A DNA stretch of 64,000 nucleotides from Ancylobacter tetraedralis (GTDB lineage: Bacteria > Pseudomonadota > Alphaproteobacteria > Rhizobiales > Xanthobacteraceae), in contig NZ_JACICD010000005.1 in assembly GCF_014195655.1 (NCBI RefSeq), positions 248,001-312,000 of the forward strand, in the 5' to 3' direction. The translations under genes and the position numbers were made by a program. A model generated the notes under the pieces. It did not search any database. It was not told the DNA's origin and saw nothing but the letters and a program-made list of their open reading frames with translations. Below are positions 18,066 through 26,461 of the stretch, piece after piece. Within the stretch, counting starts at the first letter, position 1. Each line of letters starts with the position of its first letter.

Positions 18066-19841
18066 ATGGACGAGACGATGGGCGCGGCAAGGAACGCGGC
18101 TGCAACCCTTCCCCCGCCCGCCCGCCTTGTGCCCCTTGCCGAACCCTGGCGGGCGCTCGCGCTCATCCTTCTGGTGCTCGTCTGCCTGCTGCCCGGCTTT
18201 TTCAGCCTCCCCGTCGTCGACCGTGACGAAGGCCGCTTCGCGCAAGCCTCGCGGCAGATGCTGGAAAGCGGCGACTATGTCGTGCCGCGCCTGGGCGAAG
18301 AGACCCGCTTCAAGAAGCCGATCGGCATCTACTGGCTGCAGGCCGCGGCGGTGAAGGCCACCGGGCTCGGTGCCGAGGCGCCGATCTGGGCGTTCCGCCT
18401 GCCCTCGCTCATCGGTGCGCTGATCGCGGTGCTCATCACCTATGCGGTCGGCCGGCGGCTGTTCGACGAGGATACCGGCTTCATCGCCGCCGCCCTGCTG
18501 GGTGCCTCGCTGATGCTGAGCGTCGAAGCCCGCCTTGCCAAGACCGACGCCGCCCAGCTCGCCGCCGCGCTGGCGGCGCAATGGGTGCTGGCGCAGGCCT
18601 ATCTCGCGGGGGTTTCACCGGAGAAGGCGCGCGAGCGCCTGCCGACCGGCGCGGTGCTGCTGTTCTGGGGGGCGCTCGCCGTCGGCATCCTGATCAAGGG
18701 GCCCATCGTCCCGCTGCTGGTCGGGCTCACCATTGCCGCGCTGCTCGCATGGGATCGCAAGGCCGCCTGGCTGAAGCAGCTGCGCCCCGCCATCGGCCTG
18801 CCGTTCCTGCTGCTGATCGTGCTGCCCTGGATCGTCGCCATCGCGGTGCAGGCGGGGGGCGGCTTCTTCCATGAATCGGTCGGGGTGGATCTGCTGGGCA
18901 AGGTCGCGACGGGCCAGGAATCGCACGGGGCCCCGCCCGGTGCGCATCTCATCGCCTTCTCCATGGCCTTCTGGCCGGGCGCGGCGCTGGCGGTGGCGGC
19001 GGCGCCCTGGGTGTGGCGCAACCGCGCCGTACCCGCCGTGCGCTTCTGCCTGTGCTGGCTGGTGCCGTTCTGGCTGGTATTCGAGTTCATCGCGACCAAG
19101 CTGCCCCACTATACACTGCCGGCCTATCCCGCCATCGCGCTGCTCGCCGCCGCCGCCCTCACCGCGCGCGGCACGGCGCGCGAGCCGCTCTGGATGCGGA
19201 TCCTCGTCGCCATGGCGGCGGCGGGCGGTGCGATCAGCGCGCTGGCCGGCCCGATCGGCCTGCATGTGCTGGAGCATCGGCTCTCCCTCGCGGCATGGGC
19301 GCTGGCCGGCCTCGTGATCCTGCTCGGCGCCTATGCGCTGCGTCAGGCGCTGGTCGCCGGCACGCGCGCCGCGCTGCTGCCGCTGCTGGCCGAGGCCGCC
19401 ATGCTCTATGCGCTGCTGTTCGGCCTCGTCGCGCCGCAGATCAACAGCCTGTGGATCGCCCCGCGGCTCGAAGCGGCGATCCACCGCGTCGCCTGCCCGA
19501 ACCCGCATATTCTCGTCGCCGGCTATGGCGAACCCAGCGTGCTGTTTGCCCTCGGCGCGCGGACGCGGTTCGGCAATGGCCTGGACGCCGCCAACCTCAT
19601 CGCCACGGGAGTCGACTGTCGGGTCGCCGTCGTCGCGGAGCCGCATATGGCGCTGTTCGAGGCGCGCCGCGCCGAGCTCGGCCTCAGTGCAACGCCGGTC
19701 GATGTCGTCACCGGCATCAACAGCGGCAACCTGCGGCCGATGCGGCTGAACCTGTTCGTCGCCCCGGCGGCGGGCCCGGCAGCCGCGGCGCCCGTCCAGC
19801 CCCCATCCGCCCCGGCCTCTGCGCAAGGAGCACAGCCGTGA
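18066..19841 (+). CDS. ArnT/PMT-type glycosyltransferase family 39/83 membrane protein
   Basis: 591 residues from the ATG at 18066, chosen because GGGAG lies 8 bases upstream (an in-frame ATG at 18051 is the alternative). A periplasmic loop motif VDRDEGRFAQASRQMLESGD follows the first membrane segment, as in ArnT, and KKPIGIYWLQAA follows. About eleven to twelve transmembrane segments are visible. Such enzymes move a sugar from a polyprenyl phosphate carrier to lipid A or another envelope acceptor. With the GT2 polyprenyl-sugar synthase and PAP2 protein downstream it suggests lipid A core decoration (4-aminoarabinose or galacturonate). The sugar cannot be told from sequence. Confidence 0.87.
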   Translation: MDETMGAARNAAATLPPPARLVPLAEPWRALALILLVLVCLLPGFFSLPVVDRDEGRFAQASRQMLESGDYVVPRLGEETRFKKPIGIYWLQAAAVKATGLGAEAPIWAFRLPSLIGALIAVLITYAVGRRLFDEDTGFIAAALLGASLMLSVEARLAKTDAAQLAAALAAQWVLAQAYLAGVSPEKARERLPTGAVLLFWGALAVGILIKGPIVPLLVGLTIAALLAWDRKAAWLKQLRPAIGLPFLLLIVLPWIVAIAVQAGGGFFHESVGVDLLGKVATGQESHGAPPGAHLIAFSMAFWPGAALAVAAAPWVWRNRAVPAVRFCLCWLVPFWLVFEFIATKLPHYTLPAYPAIALLAAAALTARGTAREPLWMRILVAMAAAGGAISALAGPIGLHVLEHRLSLAAWALAGLVILLGAYALRQALVAGTRAALLPLLAEAAMLYALLFGLVAPQINSLWIAPRLEAAIHRVACPNPHILVAGYGEPSVLFALGARTRFGNGLDAANLIATGVDCRVAVVAEPHMALFEARRAELGLSATPVDVVTGINSGNLRPMRLNLFVAPAAGPAAAAPVQPPSAPASAQGAQP

Positions 19842-20182
19842 CCCTCGTCCAATCCGCCATGGGCGGCATCGCCCTGCTCAATCCCTGGGTTGTCATCGGC
19901 TTTGTCGGTCAGGGTCTGTTCACCGCTCGCTTCCTGACGCAATGGATCGCCAGCGAGCGGGTGGGGCGCAGCGTCGTTCCGACCGTGTTCTGGACCTTCT
20001 CGATCTGTGGCGGCGTCACGCTGCTGGCCTATGCGCTCTACCGGCAGGACCCGGTCTTCATCGTCGGCCAGGCCGCCGGCCTGCTGATCTACGCGCGCAA
20101 CATCTATTTCATCCTGCGCGAGCGCACCGCCGCCAGAAATGCCGCCGCGCCGGTCGCCGAAGCGCCCGACAATCTCCTCTAG
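19838..20182 (+). CDS. Lipid A biosynthesis N-terminal domain (LAB_N) small membrane protein
   Basis: 114 residues with a GTG start overlapping the previous stop by 4 bases, preceded by AAGGAG. It has three membrane segments and the LAB_N signature: GFVGQGLFTARFLTQWIASE, then VVPTVFWTFSICGG and QAAGLLIYARNIYFI. Such proteins are found next to ArnT or GT2 genes and are related to SMR-like subunits that may flip polyprenyl-linked sugars. Here it is translationally coupled to the ArnT-like gene, so the two probably act together. Confidence 0.9.
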   Translation: MTLVQSAMGGIALLNPWVVIGFVGQGLFTARFLTQWIASERVGRSVVPTVFWTFSICGGVTLLAYALYRQDPVFIVGQAAGLLIYARNIYFILRERTAARNAAAPVAEAPDNLL

Positions 20183-20311
20183 GCGGCCAATCACCTCACT
20201 TTTCACGCATCGCAGCCGAAACTGCCCTACGGTAAATTTCACGAGAGCTTCATATTTGTCTGATCTAGTTCAAAGAAATGCCTGCTTGATACGAATAGAT
20301 TGCCTGATCGC

Positions 20312-21244
20312 ATGGAACGGACAATTCATTTGCGCACGTATGAGCGTCTCAAGAATTACCCGATTACCTCTTTTTGTCTGCTGACCGCGGTATTATCGCT
20401 GTTATTCTACGCCGTTCCGGAAATAGACAAGGGTTTCACCCATCTGTTCTATGAGCCAGGAATCGGCTTTCCTGCAGCGAAGAAGAGCGCACTGATCGAT
20501 TTCCGCAATCTCGCATCGAACCTCTCGATCGCGCTGCCCATAACGCTCGTCCTCGCGCTCGGGTTGAAGCTGCTTTACCCGTCCAAGCCGTGCCTGTGCT
20601 CGCCGCGCATGTCGCTCTATTTCATCAGCCTGTTCCTCATCGGCCCCTCGCTGATCGTGAACGGTGCGCTGAAGAGCTTCTGGGGCCGGCCCCGCCCGGT
20701 CAGCGTCATCGATTTCGGCGGCGTGTGGCCCTTCAGCGAGGCGTGGGTCATCGCCGATCACGGCTGGTTCAACCGCTCCTTCAGTTCAGGTGAGGCCGCC
20801 ACGGTCGCCTGCCTTTTGCCGCTGGCGCTGTTCGTGCCGCGCGCATGGCGCGTGCAGGTTGTCACGCTGGTCGGCCTGCTGGTGGCGGCGACCTCGCTCA
20901 ACCGCATCGCCTTCGGTGCGCATTTCCTCTCGGACGTGACGATCTCGATCGGCATCGTGCTGGTCGTCGCCGCAGTGCTGCACCGGATCTTCTTCGTCAC
21001 CCATGCCGAGGCCCTGTCCGATGAGGCGCTGGAGCGCCGGCTCACCCGGATCGGCCGGGACTGGGCGGGTAGGCGCGCCGCGCTGCGCGCGCGTTCCGGC
21101 CGGATGGTAACGGACGGCGTGAATGCCCTTGCCCGCTTCGGCCGCGCTCAACTGAGGCGCGCACGCGCGGCGGCCGCCATGGCCTCCGCTTTCATAGCCG
21201 CCCGGCGCGAGGTCGGACGGCGCACGCCGCTCAGCCCTCAGTGA
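20312..21244 (+). CDS. PAP2-family membrane phosphatase (possible lipid A phosphatase)
   Basis: 310 residues from the ATG at 20312 (a TTG four codons earlier is possible). The three PAP2 motifs are present: KSFWGRPRP, FSSGEAA, and LNRIAFGAHFLSDV, with the catalytic His in the last two regions partly replaced (FSSGEAA rather than PSGHA). About five to six membrane segments and a long Arg-rich cytoplasmic tail (about 240-310) follow. The first ~100 codons and the upstream 130 bases are visibly more AT-rich than the surroundings. It may remove phosphate from lipid A (LpxE/LpxF type) or from polyprenyl diphosphate. The 3' end overlaps the convergent GT2 gene by 14 bases. Confidence 0.85.
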   Translation: MERTIHLRTYERLKNYPITSFCLLTAVLSLLFYAVPEIDKGFTHLFYEPGIGFPAAKKSALIDFRNLASNLSIALPITLVLALGLKLLYPSKPCLCSPRMSLYFISLFLIGPSLIVNGALKSFWGRPRPVSVIDFGGVWPFSEAWVIADHGWFNRSFSSGEAATVACLLPLALFVPRAWRVQVVTLVGLLVAATSLNRIAFGAHFLSDVTISIGIVLVVAAVLHRIFFVTHAEALSDEALERRLTRIGRDWAGRRAALRARSGRMVTDGVNALARFGRAQLRRARAAAAMASAFIAARREVGRRTPLSPQ

Positions 21245-21941
21245 CCGGCGGCAGAACGCTGCGCCGCCGCAGCCAGGCGACTCCGAACAGGTCGTAGATC
21301 CCCACCAGCGCACGCCCGAAATTGGTGTATTTGGACTGACCGGCGAGACGCGGGCGGTCGTTCACCGGCAGATACGCCACCTCATGGGCATAGGTGAGGA
21401 ACAGCGCCGGCAGATAGCGGTGCATGGTCGCGAAATAGGGCAGCGTGAGGAAGGCGGCGCGGTGAAACGCCTTGATGCCGCAGCCGGTATCGGGGCACTC
21501 ATCGGCCAGAAGATAGGCCCTCAGCCGATTGGCGAACAGCGAGGCCCAGCGGCGCGAGCCGGTCGCCCGCCGGTTGGTGCGCACGCCCCCGACCAGTGCC
21601 GGCTCGCCCCGTTCGGCCTCGCCCAGACGCCCGACCAGCGCCGCAATGTCCCCGGGGTCGTTCTGCCCGTCGCCATCCATGGTGACAATGACCGGGAAGC
21701 GCGCCGCCCGGACGCCGGAACGCAGGGCCGCGCTCTGCCCGGCGCGATGGCCATGACGCAGGCAGCGCAGCGTGGCGAGCCCGAGCGAGCGCAACTCGGC
21801 GGCGGTCGCATCGTCGCTGCAATCGTCCACCACGATGATCTCGCCAAGCAGCGCCTCGGGGACGGAACTCACCGTCTCGGCGACGAGGCGCGCGATGTTC
21901 CCGGCTTCGTTATAAGCCGGGATGACGACTGAAATAGGCAT
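21231..21941 (-). CDS. GT2 glycosyltransferase, DPM1/dolichyl-phosphate sugar synthase type
   Basis: 236 residues from the ATG at 21941, where the fold begins (PISVVIPAYNEAGNI). The DPM1-like hallmarks IIVVDDCSDDA (first Asp cluster), VIVTMDGDGQNDP (the DxD-type metal site) and QSKYTNFGRALVGIYD near the C-terminus are present. No clear C-terminal membrane anchor is seen. It would make a polyprenyl phosphate sugar, the donor for the ArnT-like enzyme encoded convergently. This pairing resembles the Rgt (galacturonic acid) or Arn systems. Confidence 0.88.
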   Translation of the reverse strand: MPISVVIPAYNEAGNIARLVAETVSSVPEALLGEIIVVDDCSDDATAAELRSLGLATLRCLRHGHRAGQSAALRSGVRAARFPVIVTMDGDGQNDPGDIAALVGRLGEAERGEPALVGGVRTNRRATGSRRWASLFANRLRAYLLADECPDTGCGIKAFHRAAFLTLPYFATMHRYLPALFLTYAHEVAYLPVNDRPRLAGQSKYTNFGRALVGIYDLFGVAWLRRRSVLPPVTEG

Positions 21942-22047
21942 GGACTCACCTGCACAAAGGGAGCGCATCTGGCGCGCCCTCCATGACATTTGTGTGAAGT
22001 CGCGAAGCGCCGGCCTGCCCTGCGGCCGCCGCCCTCCGCTACCGCGC

Positions 22048-23730
22048 TCAACGCTGCGCGGTGCGCCAGTCGGGCGCCACGTAATAGGGCGCGTTGGAGG
22101 GCGCCAGAAGCGGCTTGCCGAGGATATGATCGGCGCCCTTCTCCGCGATCATGATGGTCGGCGCGTTGAGATTGGCATTGGTGATGGAGGGCATGGCGGA
22201 GGAATCCACCACCCGCAGCCCCTCGACGCCGATCACCCGCATCTGCGGGTCCACCACCGCCAGCGGGTCGCTCGCCGCGCCCATCTTGCAGGTGCAGGAG
22301 GGGTGATAGGCGCTCTCCACATGCGCCCGCACGAAATCGTCGATCGCCGCGTCGCTGGTCACGCCGGCGCCGGGCTGGATCTCGCGGCCGCGATAGGGGG
22401 CGAGCGCGGGTTGCGCGAAGATCTCGCGGGTGAGGCGCACGGTGGCGCGGAACTCGACGAGATCGTCGGGGTGGGTGAGGTAATTGAACTGGATGCGCGG
22501 CTTGTCGGCCGGGTCGGCCGAGTTGAGCCGCACCCAGCCGCGGCTCTTGGAGCGCATCGGCCCGACATGGGCCTGGAAGCCATGCTCGCTCGCCAGCCCC
22601 TGCCCGTCATAGGTCACGGCCAGGGGGAGGAAATGATACTGGATGTCCGGCGAGGCGACACCCGCGCGCGAGCGGATGAAGCCGCAGGTCTCGAAATGAT
22701 TGGTCGCCCCCAGCCCGTCCCTGGTCAGCAGCCAGCGCGCGCCGATCAGGCCACGGGCGAACAGCCCCATCTGCGAAAACAGCGTGATCGGCTGGGTGCA
22801 GGCCTGCTGGAAATAGATTTCCAGGTGGTCCTGCAGGTTCTCGCCGACGCCGCGCCGATGCGCGATCACCTCGATGCCGTGCGATTTCAGCTCGTCCGCA
22901 TCGCCGATGCCCGACAGCTTGAGCATCTGCGGCGAGGCGATCGAGCCACCCGAAAGGATCACCTCGCGGCCGGCGCGCGCACGGTATTTCTCGCCGCCGC
23001 GCGACCAGGCGACCCCGACCGCCCGGCGCCCCTCGAACAGGATGCGCTCGACCCGGGCATGGGTCTCCACCCGAAGGTTCGCCCGCTTCATCGCCGGCTT
23101 GAGATAGGCATTGGCCGCCGACCAGCGCACGCCGTCCTTGACGGTCATGTCCATGCGGCCGAAGCCTTCCTGGTTGAAGCCGTTGACGTCGTCGCTGGCG
23201 GCATAGCCGGCCTGCACCGCCGCCTCGACGAAGGCGTGGTAGAGCGGGTTCTTCAGCGGTCCGTAGCGATTGGCCAGCGGGCCCTCGGCGCCGCGATATT
23301 CGTCGCCCCCCGAGTCGCGGCTTTCTTGCCGGCTCTCCGCCCGGCGGAAATAGGGTAGCACGTCGGCATAGGACCAGCCCTGCGCGCCCTCCTCCTGCCA
23401 GCGGTCGAAATCGGCCGGGCTGCCCCGCATGTAGACCATGCCGTTGATGGAGGAAGAGCCGCCCAGCACCTTGCCGCGCGGGCAGTGCATCCGCCGGCCG
23501 CCGAGCCCGGGCTCCGGTTCGCTCTCATACATCCAGTTGTATTTCGGCATGTTCATCGGGATGGAGAGCGCGCTCGGCATCTGGATGAACATGGAGCGGT
23601 CCGACCCGCCATATTCCAGCACGAGCACCCGGTTGGTGCCGTCCGCGCTCAGCCGGTCGGCCAGCACGCAGCCGGCCGAACCGGCGCCGATGATGACGTA
23701 GTCGAAGATGTCGGGAGAGGAACTGGCCAT
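22048..23730 (-). CDS. betA: Choline dehydrogenase (GMC oxidoreductase)
   Basis: 560 residues. The N-terminal FAD dinucleotide fold (YVIIGAGSAGCVLADRL), the GMC signature (PRGKVLGGSSSINGMVYMRG) and the C-terminal catalytic region (ESAYHPSCTCKMG, then DSSAMPSITNANLNAPTIMIAEKG) are all present, at full length. It oxidises choline to betaine aldehyde and on to betaine at the membrane, feeding electrons to the respiratory chain. The ATG overlaps the last base of the betB stop (TGATG), so it is translated as part of a betI-betB-betA operon. Confidence 0.95.
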   Translation of the reverse strand: MASSSPDIFDYVIIGAGSAGCVLADRLSADGTNRVLVLEYGGSDRSMFIQMPSALSIPMNMPKYNWMYESEPEPGLGGRRMHCPRGKVLGGSSSINGMVYMRGSPADFDRWQEEGAQGWSYADVLPYFRRAESRQESRDSGGDEYRGAEGPLANRYGPLKNPLYHAFVEAAVQAGYAASDDVNGFNQEGFGRMDMTVKDGVRWSAANAYLKPAMKRANLRVETHARVERILFEGRRAVGVAWSRGGEKYRARAGREVILSGGSIASPQMLKLSGIGDADELKSHGIEVIAHRRGVGENLQDHLEIYFQQACTQPITLFSQMGLFARGLIGARWLLTRDGLGATNHFETCGFIRSRAGVASPDIQYHFLPLAVTYDGQGLASEHGFQAHVGPMRSKSRGWVRLNSADPADKPRIQFNYLTHPDDLVEFRATVRLTREIFAQPALAPYRGREIQPGAGVTSDAAIDDFVRAHVESAYHPSCTCKMGAASDPLAVVDPQMRVIGVEGLRVVDSSAMPSITNANLNAPTIMIAEKGADHILGKPLLAPSNAPYYVAPDWRTAQR

Positions 23731-25196
23731 CAGTAGGGTGCCTCGACATGGCCGAGATTGACATAGACGCTCTTCAGCTGAGTGTAGTGCTCGATGGCCG
23801 CCTTGCCGTTCTCGCGCCCTAAGCCCGATTGCTTGACCCCGCCAAAGGGCAGCTCGATCGGCGTGATGTTGTAAGTGTTGATCCAGCAGGTGCCCGCGGC
23901 AAGCTGGGCGATCACCCGGTGGCCGCGCGCGAGATCGCGGGTGAACACGCCGGCGGCGAGGCCGAATTCGGTGTCGTTGGCCCGCGCGATCACCTCGTCC
24001 TCGTCGGTGAAGGACAGCACCGCCATTACCGGCCCGAAGATCTCCTCGCGCACGATGCTCATGCCGTCGGTGCAGCCGTCGAACACGGTGGGCGCGATGA
24101 AGGCGCCGGCGCCAAGCCCGTTCGCCGTGACCCGCCCGCCGCCGGCCAGCAGCCTCGCGCCCTCGGCCTTGCCCCGCGCGATATAGCCGAGCACCTTTTC
24201 CATGTGATCGGGCGAGATCAGCGCGCCGACCTGCGTCGCCGGGTCCAGCGGATCGCCGACGACCATCTTCGCGACGCGGGCGACCAGCTTCTCAAGGAAG
24301 ACCGGCCGCACGCTCTCGTGCACGAAGACGCGCGTGCCGTTGGAGCACACCTCGCCGGCCGAATAGAAATTCGCCAGCAGCGCGCCGGACACCGCGTCGT
24401 CGAGATCGGCATCGTCGAACACGATGAGCGGCGATTTTCCGCCCAGTTCCAGCGTCACATATTTCAGCGTGCCGGCCGCGTCGGCCATCACCTTCCGGCC
24501 GGTGCCGACCTCGCCGGTGAGCGAGACCTTGGCGATGGCGGGATGGCGGGTGAGCAGGCGGCCGGTCTCGGCAAAGCCCTGCACCACGTTGAACACGCCG
24601 TCCGGCACGCCGGCCTGCGCATAGATCTCCGCCAGCTTGAGCGCGGTGAGCGGCGTCAGTTCGGCCGGCTTGAACAGCATCGCATTGCCGCAGGCGAGCG
24701 CGGGCGCCGACTTCCAGCAGGCGATCTGCAAGGGATAGTTCCACGCGCCGATGCCCGCAACGATGCCCAGCGGCTCGCGGCGGGTATAGCCGAAGGCCGA
24801 GGGGCCGAGATCGACATGCTCGCCCGACAGGCCGGCGGCGAGGCCGGCATAATAGTCGAGGCAGTCGGCGCCCGAGGCGACATCGACCACTAGCGTTTCC
24901 TGGATCGGCTTGCCGGTATCCAGCGTTTCCAGCCGCGCGAGCTCGTCATTGCGCGCCCGCAGCAGGTCCGCGGCGCGCTTGAGAATGCGGCCGCGCTCGG
25001 CCCCGGTCATCGCGGCCCAGCGCTTCTGGCCCGTGCGGGCGGCGGCGATGGCGGCCTCGACCTCGGCCTCGCCGGCGATCTCGATTTCCGCCAGCACCTC
25101 GCCGGTGGCCGGGTTGCGGGTCTCGAAGGTGGCGCCGCCGGTGGCGTGGTAGCGGCCGCCGATATGATTGGCGTGAAGCGGGGGCGTTGCGTTCAT
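23730..25196 (-). CDS. betB: Betaine aldehyde dehydrogenase module (internal ATG)
   Basis: 488 residues from the ATG at 25196, the normal BetB start and length. Catalytic residues are Glu250 in TLELGGKSP and Cys284 in GEVCSNGTR, and the NAD-binding stretch [20 protein letters not shown] is intact. It oxidises betaine aldehyde to glycine betaine in the cytoplasm. No strong Shine-Dalgarno precedes this ATG (only GGA), so translation may depend on coupling to betI or on the fused frame described in the overlapping entry. The stop overlaps the betA start. Confidence 0.93.
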   Translation of the reverse strand: MNATPPLHANHIGGRYHATGGATFETRNPATGEVLAEIEIAGEAEVEAAIAAARTGQKRWAAMTGAERGRILKRAADLLRARNDELARLETLDTGKPIQETLVVDVASGADCLDYYAGLAAGLSGEHVDLGPSAFGYTRREPLGIVAGIGAWNYPLQIACWKSAPALACGNAMLFKPAELTPLTALKLAEIYAQAGVPDGVFNVVQGFAETGRLLTRHPAIAKVSLTGEVGTGRKVMADAAGTLKYVTLELGGKSPLIVFDDADLDDAVSGALLANFYSAGEVCSNGTRVFVHESVRPVFLEKLVARVAKMVVGDPLDPATQVGALISPDHMEKVLGYIARGKAEGARLLAGGGRVTANGLGAGAFIAPTVFDGCTDGMSIVREEIFGPVMAVLSFTDEDEVIARANDTEFGLAAGVFTRDLARGHRVIAQLAAGTCWINTYNITPIELPFGGVKQSGLGRENGKAAIEHYTQLKSVYVNLGHVEAPY

Positions 25197-25973
25197 GACG
25201 TCAGGTCCGTTGCGGGAGGCGGCCGGGGCTGCGGCCGCGATCTGGGCATCGACGAAGAGGGCGGCGATCTGCCGGGCGCTGACCGAATCGGTCTCCCCGG
25301 CCGCCGAGAGGCTGGAGCGCAGCCACAGGCCATCGATGACGGCGGCGATGGTGATGGCGAGGCGCGCCACCTCGCCTGGCGCGACGATGCCGCGCAGGTC
25401 GTGACGCAGATTGGCCAGCATGCGCGCCTGGTAGACCCGCTGCACCCGGCGCAGCCGCTCGGAATGCAGCACCTGCCCCCAGAAGGCGAGCCAGACGCTG
25501 GAGGTGCGCTGGTCGAACTCCTCGGGCGCGAGATTGGCGTCGATCAGCGCCTGCACCCGGGCACGGGGCCCGCGCGCCGCCCGCAGCCGTGCCGCCGTGG
25601 CGCGGGTGAGCCGCAGCGCGAGGAAACGCAGCGTCGCCTCCAGCAGCCCATCCTTGTCGCCGAAATAATGCGCCACCAGCCCGGGCGAGACGCCGGCGCG
25701 GCGGGCGATCTGGGCCAGGGTCGAGGCGTTGAAGCCCACTTCCGCGAGGGATTCGATTGTGGCGTCGATCAATTGCCGGCGGCGCACATCCTCCGGCGCG
25801 CGACGGCGGTCGGGTGCGGCGTCGGCACCCTCGGGCGGCGGGCCGGAAATCGAGGCCGAATGCTGGGTGGAATCTTGCGTGGAATTCTGGGCGGAATTCT
25901 GGGCGGAATTCCGGGGAGGAACACGGGCATGCGCGTCGGATCCGGCCACCTCCACCTCCTCCTGATCGGCCAT
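23730..25973 (-). CDS. BetI-BetB continuous reading frame (choline repressor fused to betaine aldehyde dehydrogenase)
   Basis: No stop codon separates the two modules: 747 codons run from the ATG at 25973 (GGAG upstream) to the TGA at 23730. Residues about 1-50 are a low-complexity extension with NSAQ-like repeats. Residues about 50-245 are a TetR-type BetI repressor ([42 protein letters not shown]). Residues 260-747 are a complete BetB starting at an internal ATG (25196). BetI normally senses choline and represses bet and cho genes. A TGA exists one frame away 6 bases before the BetB ATG, so a single-base indel, natural or in the assembly, would create or remove this fusion. Internal initiation at 25196 could still yield free BetB. 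Confidence 0.6.
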   Translation of the reverse strand: MADQEEVEVAGSDAHARVPPRNSAQNSAQNSTQDSTQHSASISGPPPEGADAAPDRRRAPEDVRRRQLIDATIESLAEVGFNASTLAQIARRAGVSPGLVAHYFGDKDGLLEATLRFLALRLTRATAARLRAARGPRARVQALIDANLAPEEFDQRTSSVWLAFWGQVLHSERLRRVQRVYQARMLANLRHDLRGIVAPGEVARLAITIAAVIDGLWLRSSLSAAGETDSVSARQIAALFVDAQIAAAAPAASRNGPDVMNATPPLHANHIGGRYHATGGATFETRNPATGEVLAEIEIAGEAEVEAAIAAARTGQKRWAAMTGAERGRILKRAADLLRARNDELARLETLDTGKPIQETLVVDVASGADCLDYYAGLAAGLSGEHVDLGPSAFGYTRREPLGIVAGIGAWNYPLQIACWKSAPALACGNAMLFKPAELTPLTALKLAEIYAQAGVPDGVFNVVQGFAETGRLLTRHPAIAKVSLTGEVGTGRKVMADAAGTLKYVTLELGGKSPLIVFDDADLDDAVSGALLANFYSAGEVCSNGTRVFVHESVRPVFLEKLVARVAKMVVGDPLDPATQVGALISPDHMEKVLGYIARGKAEGARLLAGGGRVTANGLGAGAFIAPTVFDGCTDGMSIVREEIFGPVMAVLSFTDEDEVIARANDTEFGLAAGVFTRDLARGHRVIAQLAAGTCWINTYNITPIELPFGGVKQSGLGRENGKAAIEHYTQLKSVYVNLGHVEAPY
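25857..25916. repeat. 12-base tandem repeat inside betI (about five copies)
   Basis: Units such as GGAATTCTGGGC repeat with a 12-base period, the two central copies being identical and the outer ones degenerate. On the coding strand they give a four-residue Asn/Ser/Ala/Gln repeat in the N-terminal extension of BetI. Copy number may vary by slippage without shifting the frame. Confidence 0.85.
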
Positions 25974-26023
25974 GCTCCGTCTCCGGGGCGCGGCGCCGAC
26001 GGCCCGCGCGACGGGACATGCGC

Positions 26024-26043
26024 TATTGAATGACCATACAATA
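26024..26043. promoter_or_regulatory. BetI-type operator, betI-proximal
   Basis: TATTGAATGACCATACAATA is an imperfect palindrome (TATTG arms, 10-base centre) located 50 bases upstream of the betI start. It shares the TTGAATGAC core with the second site at 26212, at the same palindrome spacing. This is where autoregulation of betI-betB-betA would be expected. Confidence 0.65.
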
Positions 26044-26190
26044 CACAGTTCGCGATCGCGCGGAAGACCCTGCCGAGCGGCAGACACGGGAGCGGCAGGG
26101 CACGTCGCGCGGATACTGCCCGCGTGGCGGATATCGTCAAACTGCCCCCAAATGGCCCGAAAAATAAGAATTCCTGGGCAAAAATTACGC

Positions 26191-26219
26191 GTGACAAAAA
26201 GCCCTTTCACGTTTTGAAT
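26191..26219 (+). promoter_or_regulatory. Predicted sigma-70 promoter of choX
   Basis: GTGACA (26191-26196) and TTGAAT (26214-26219) are separated by 17 bases and read toward choX. The -10 element lies inside the BetI-type palindrome at 26212-26231, so repressor binding would block RNA polymerase. Transcription would start near 26226, giving a leader of about 235 bases. Confidence 0.5.
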
Positions 26220-26231
26220 GACTGTTCAAAA
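26212..26231. promoter_or_regulatory. BetI-type operator, choX-proximal (perfect palindrome arms)
   Basis: TTTTGAATGACTGTTCAAAA has perfect 7-base arms (TTTTGAA/TTCAAAA) around a 6-base spacer. Together with the similar site at 26024 it makes both sides of the divergent betI/choX region choline-responsive if BetI is functional. Confidence 0.7.
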
Positions 26232-26461
26232 GAAGCCTCCAGAGGCCGCATCTCCAGGTCGCCGGCATGAGCGACGCGATGCGGAGAGGGTCGATCGCAC
26301 GCCTGCCGAACCGCCGCCGCGGCGACGGCCCGGCATGACGACGCCGCGCCCGCGCGGTGGATCGAAGCGACCCCGACTTGTCGAAACCGGTCGTGCCGGG
26401 GCTTGGCGTGTCGCCGGCCCGGTTCCATGATCCAGGCAGGATGCAACGGGAACAGCCATCT
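26232..26461 (+). other. choX leader, no gene seen
   Basis: This 230-base stretch between the operator and choX holds only short overlapping frames with no ribosome-binding site or recognisable product. Several GC-rich self-complementary segments are present (for example CCCCG near 26370 with CGGGG near 26399), but no compelling riboswitch fold. Confidence 0.5.

Noticed and set aside
26218..26446. Short frames in the choX leader
   Set aside because: Frames on both strands cover the same bases, have no ribosome-binding site and match nothing recognisable; the region is better read as a 5' leader.
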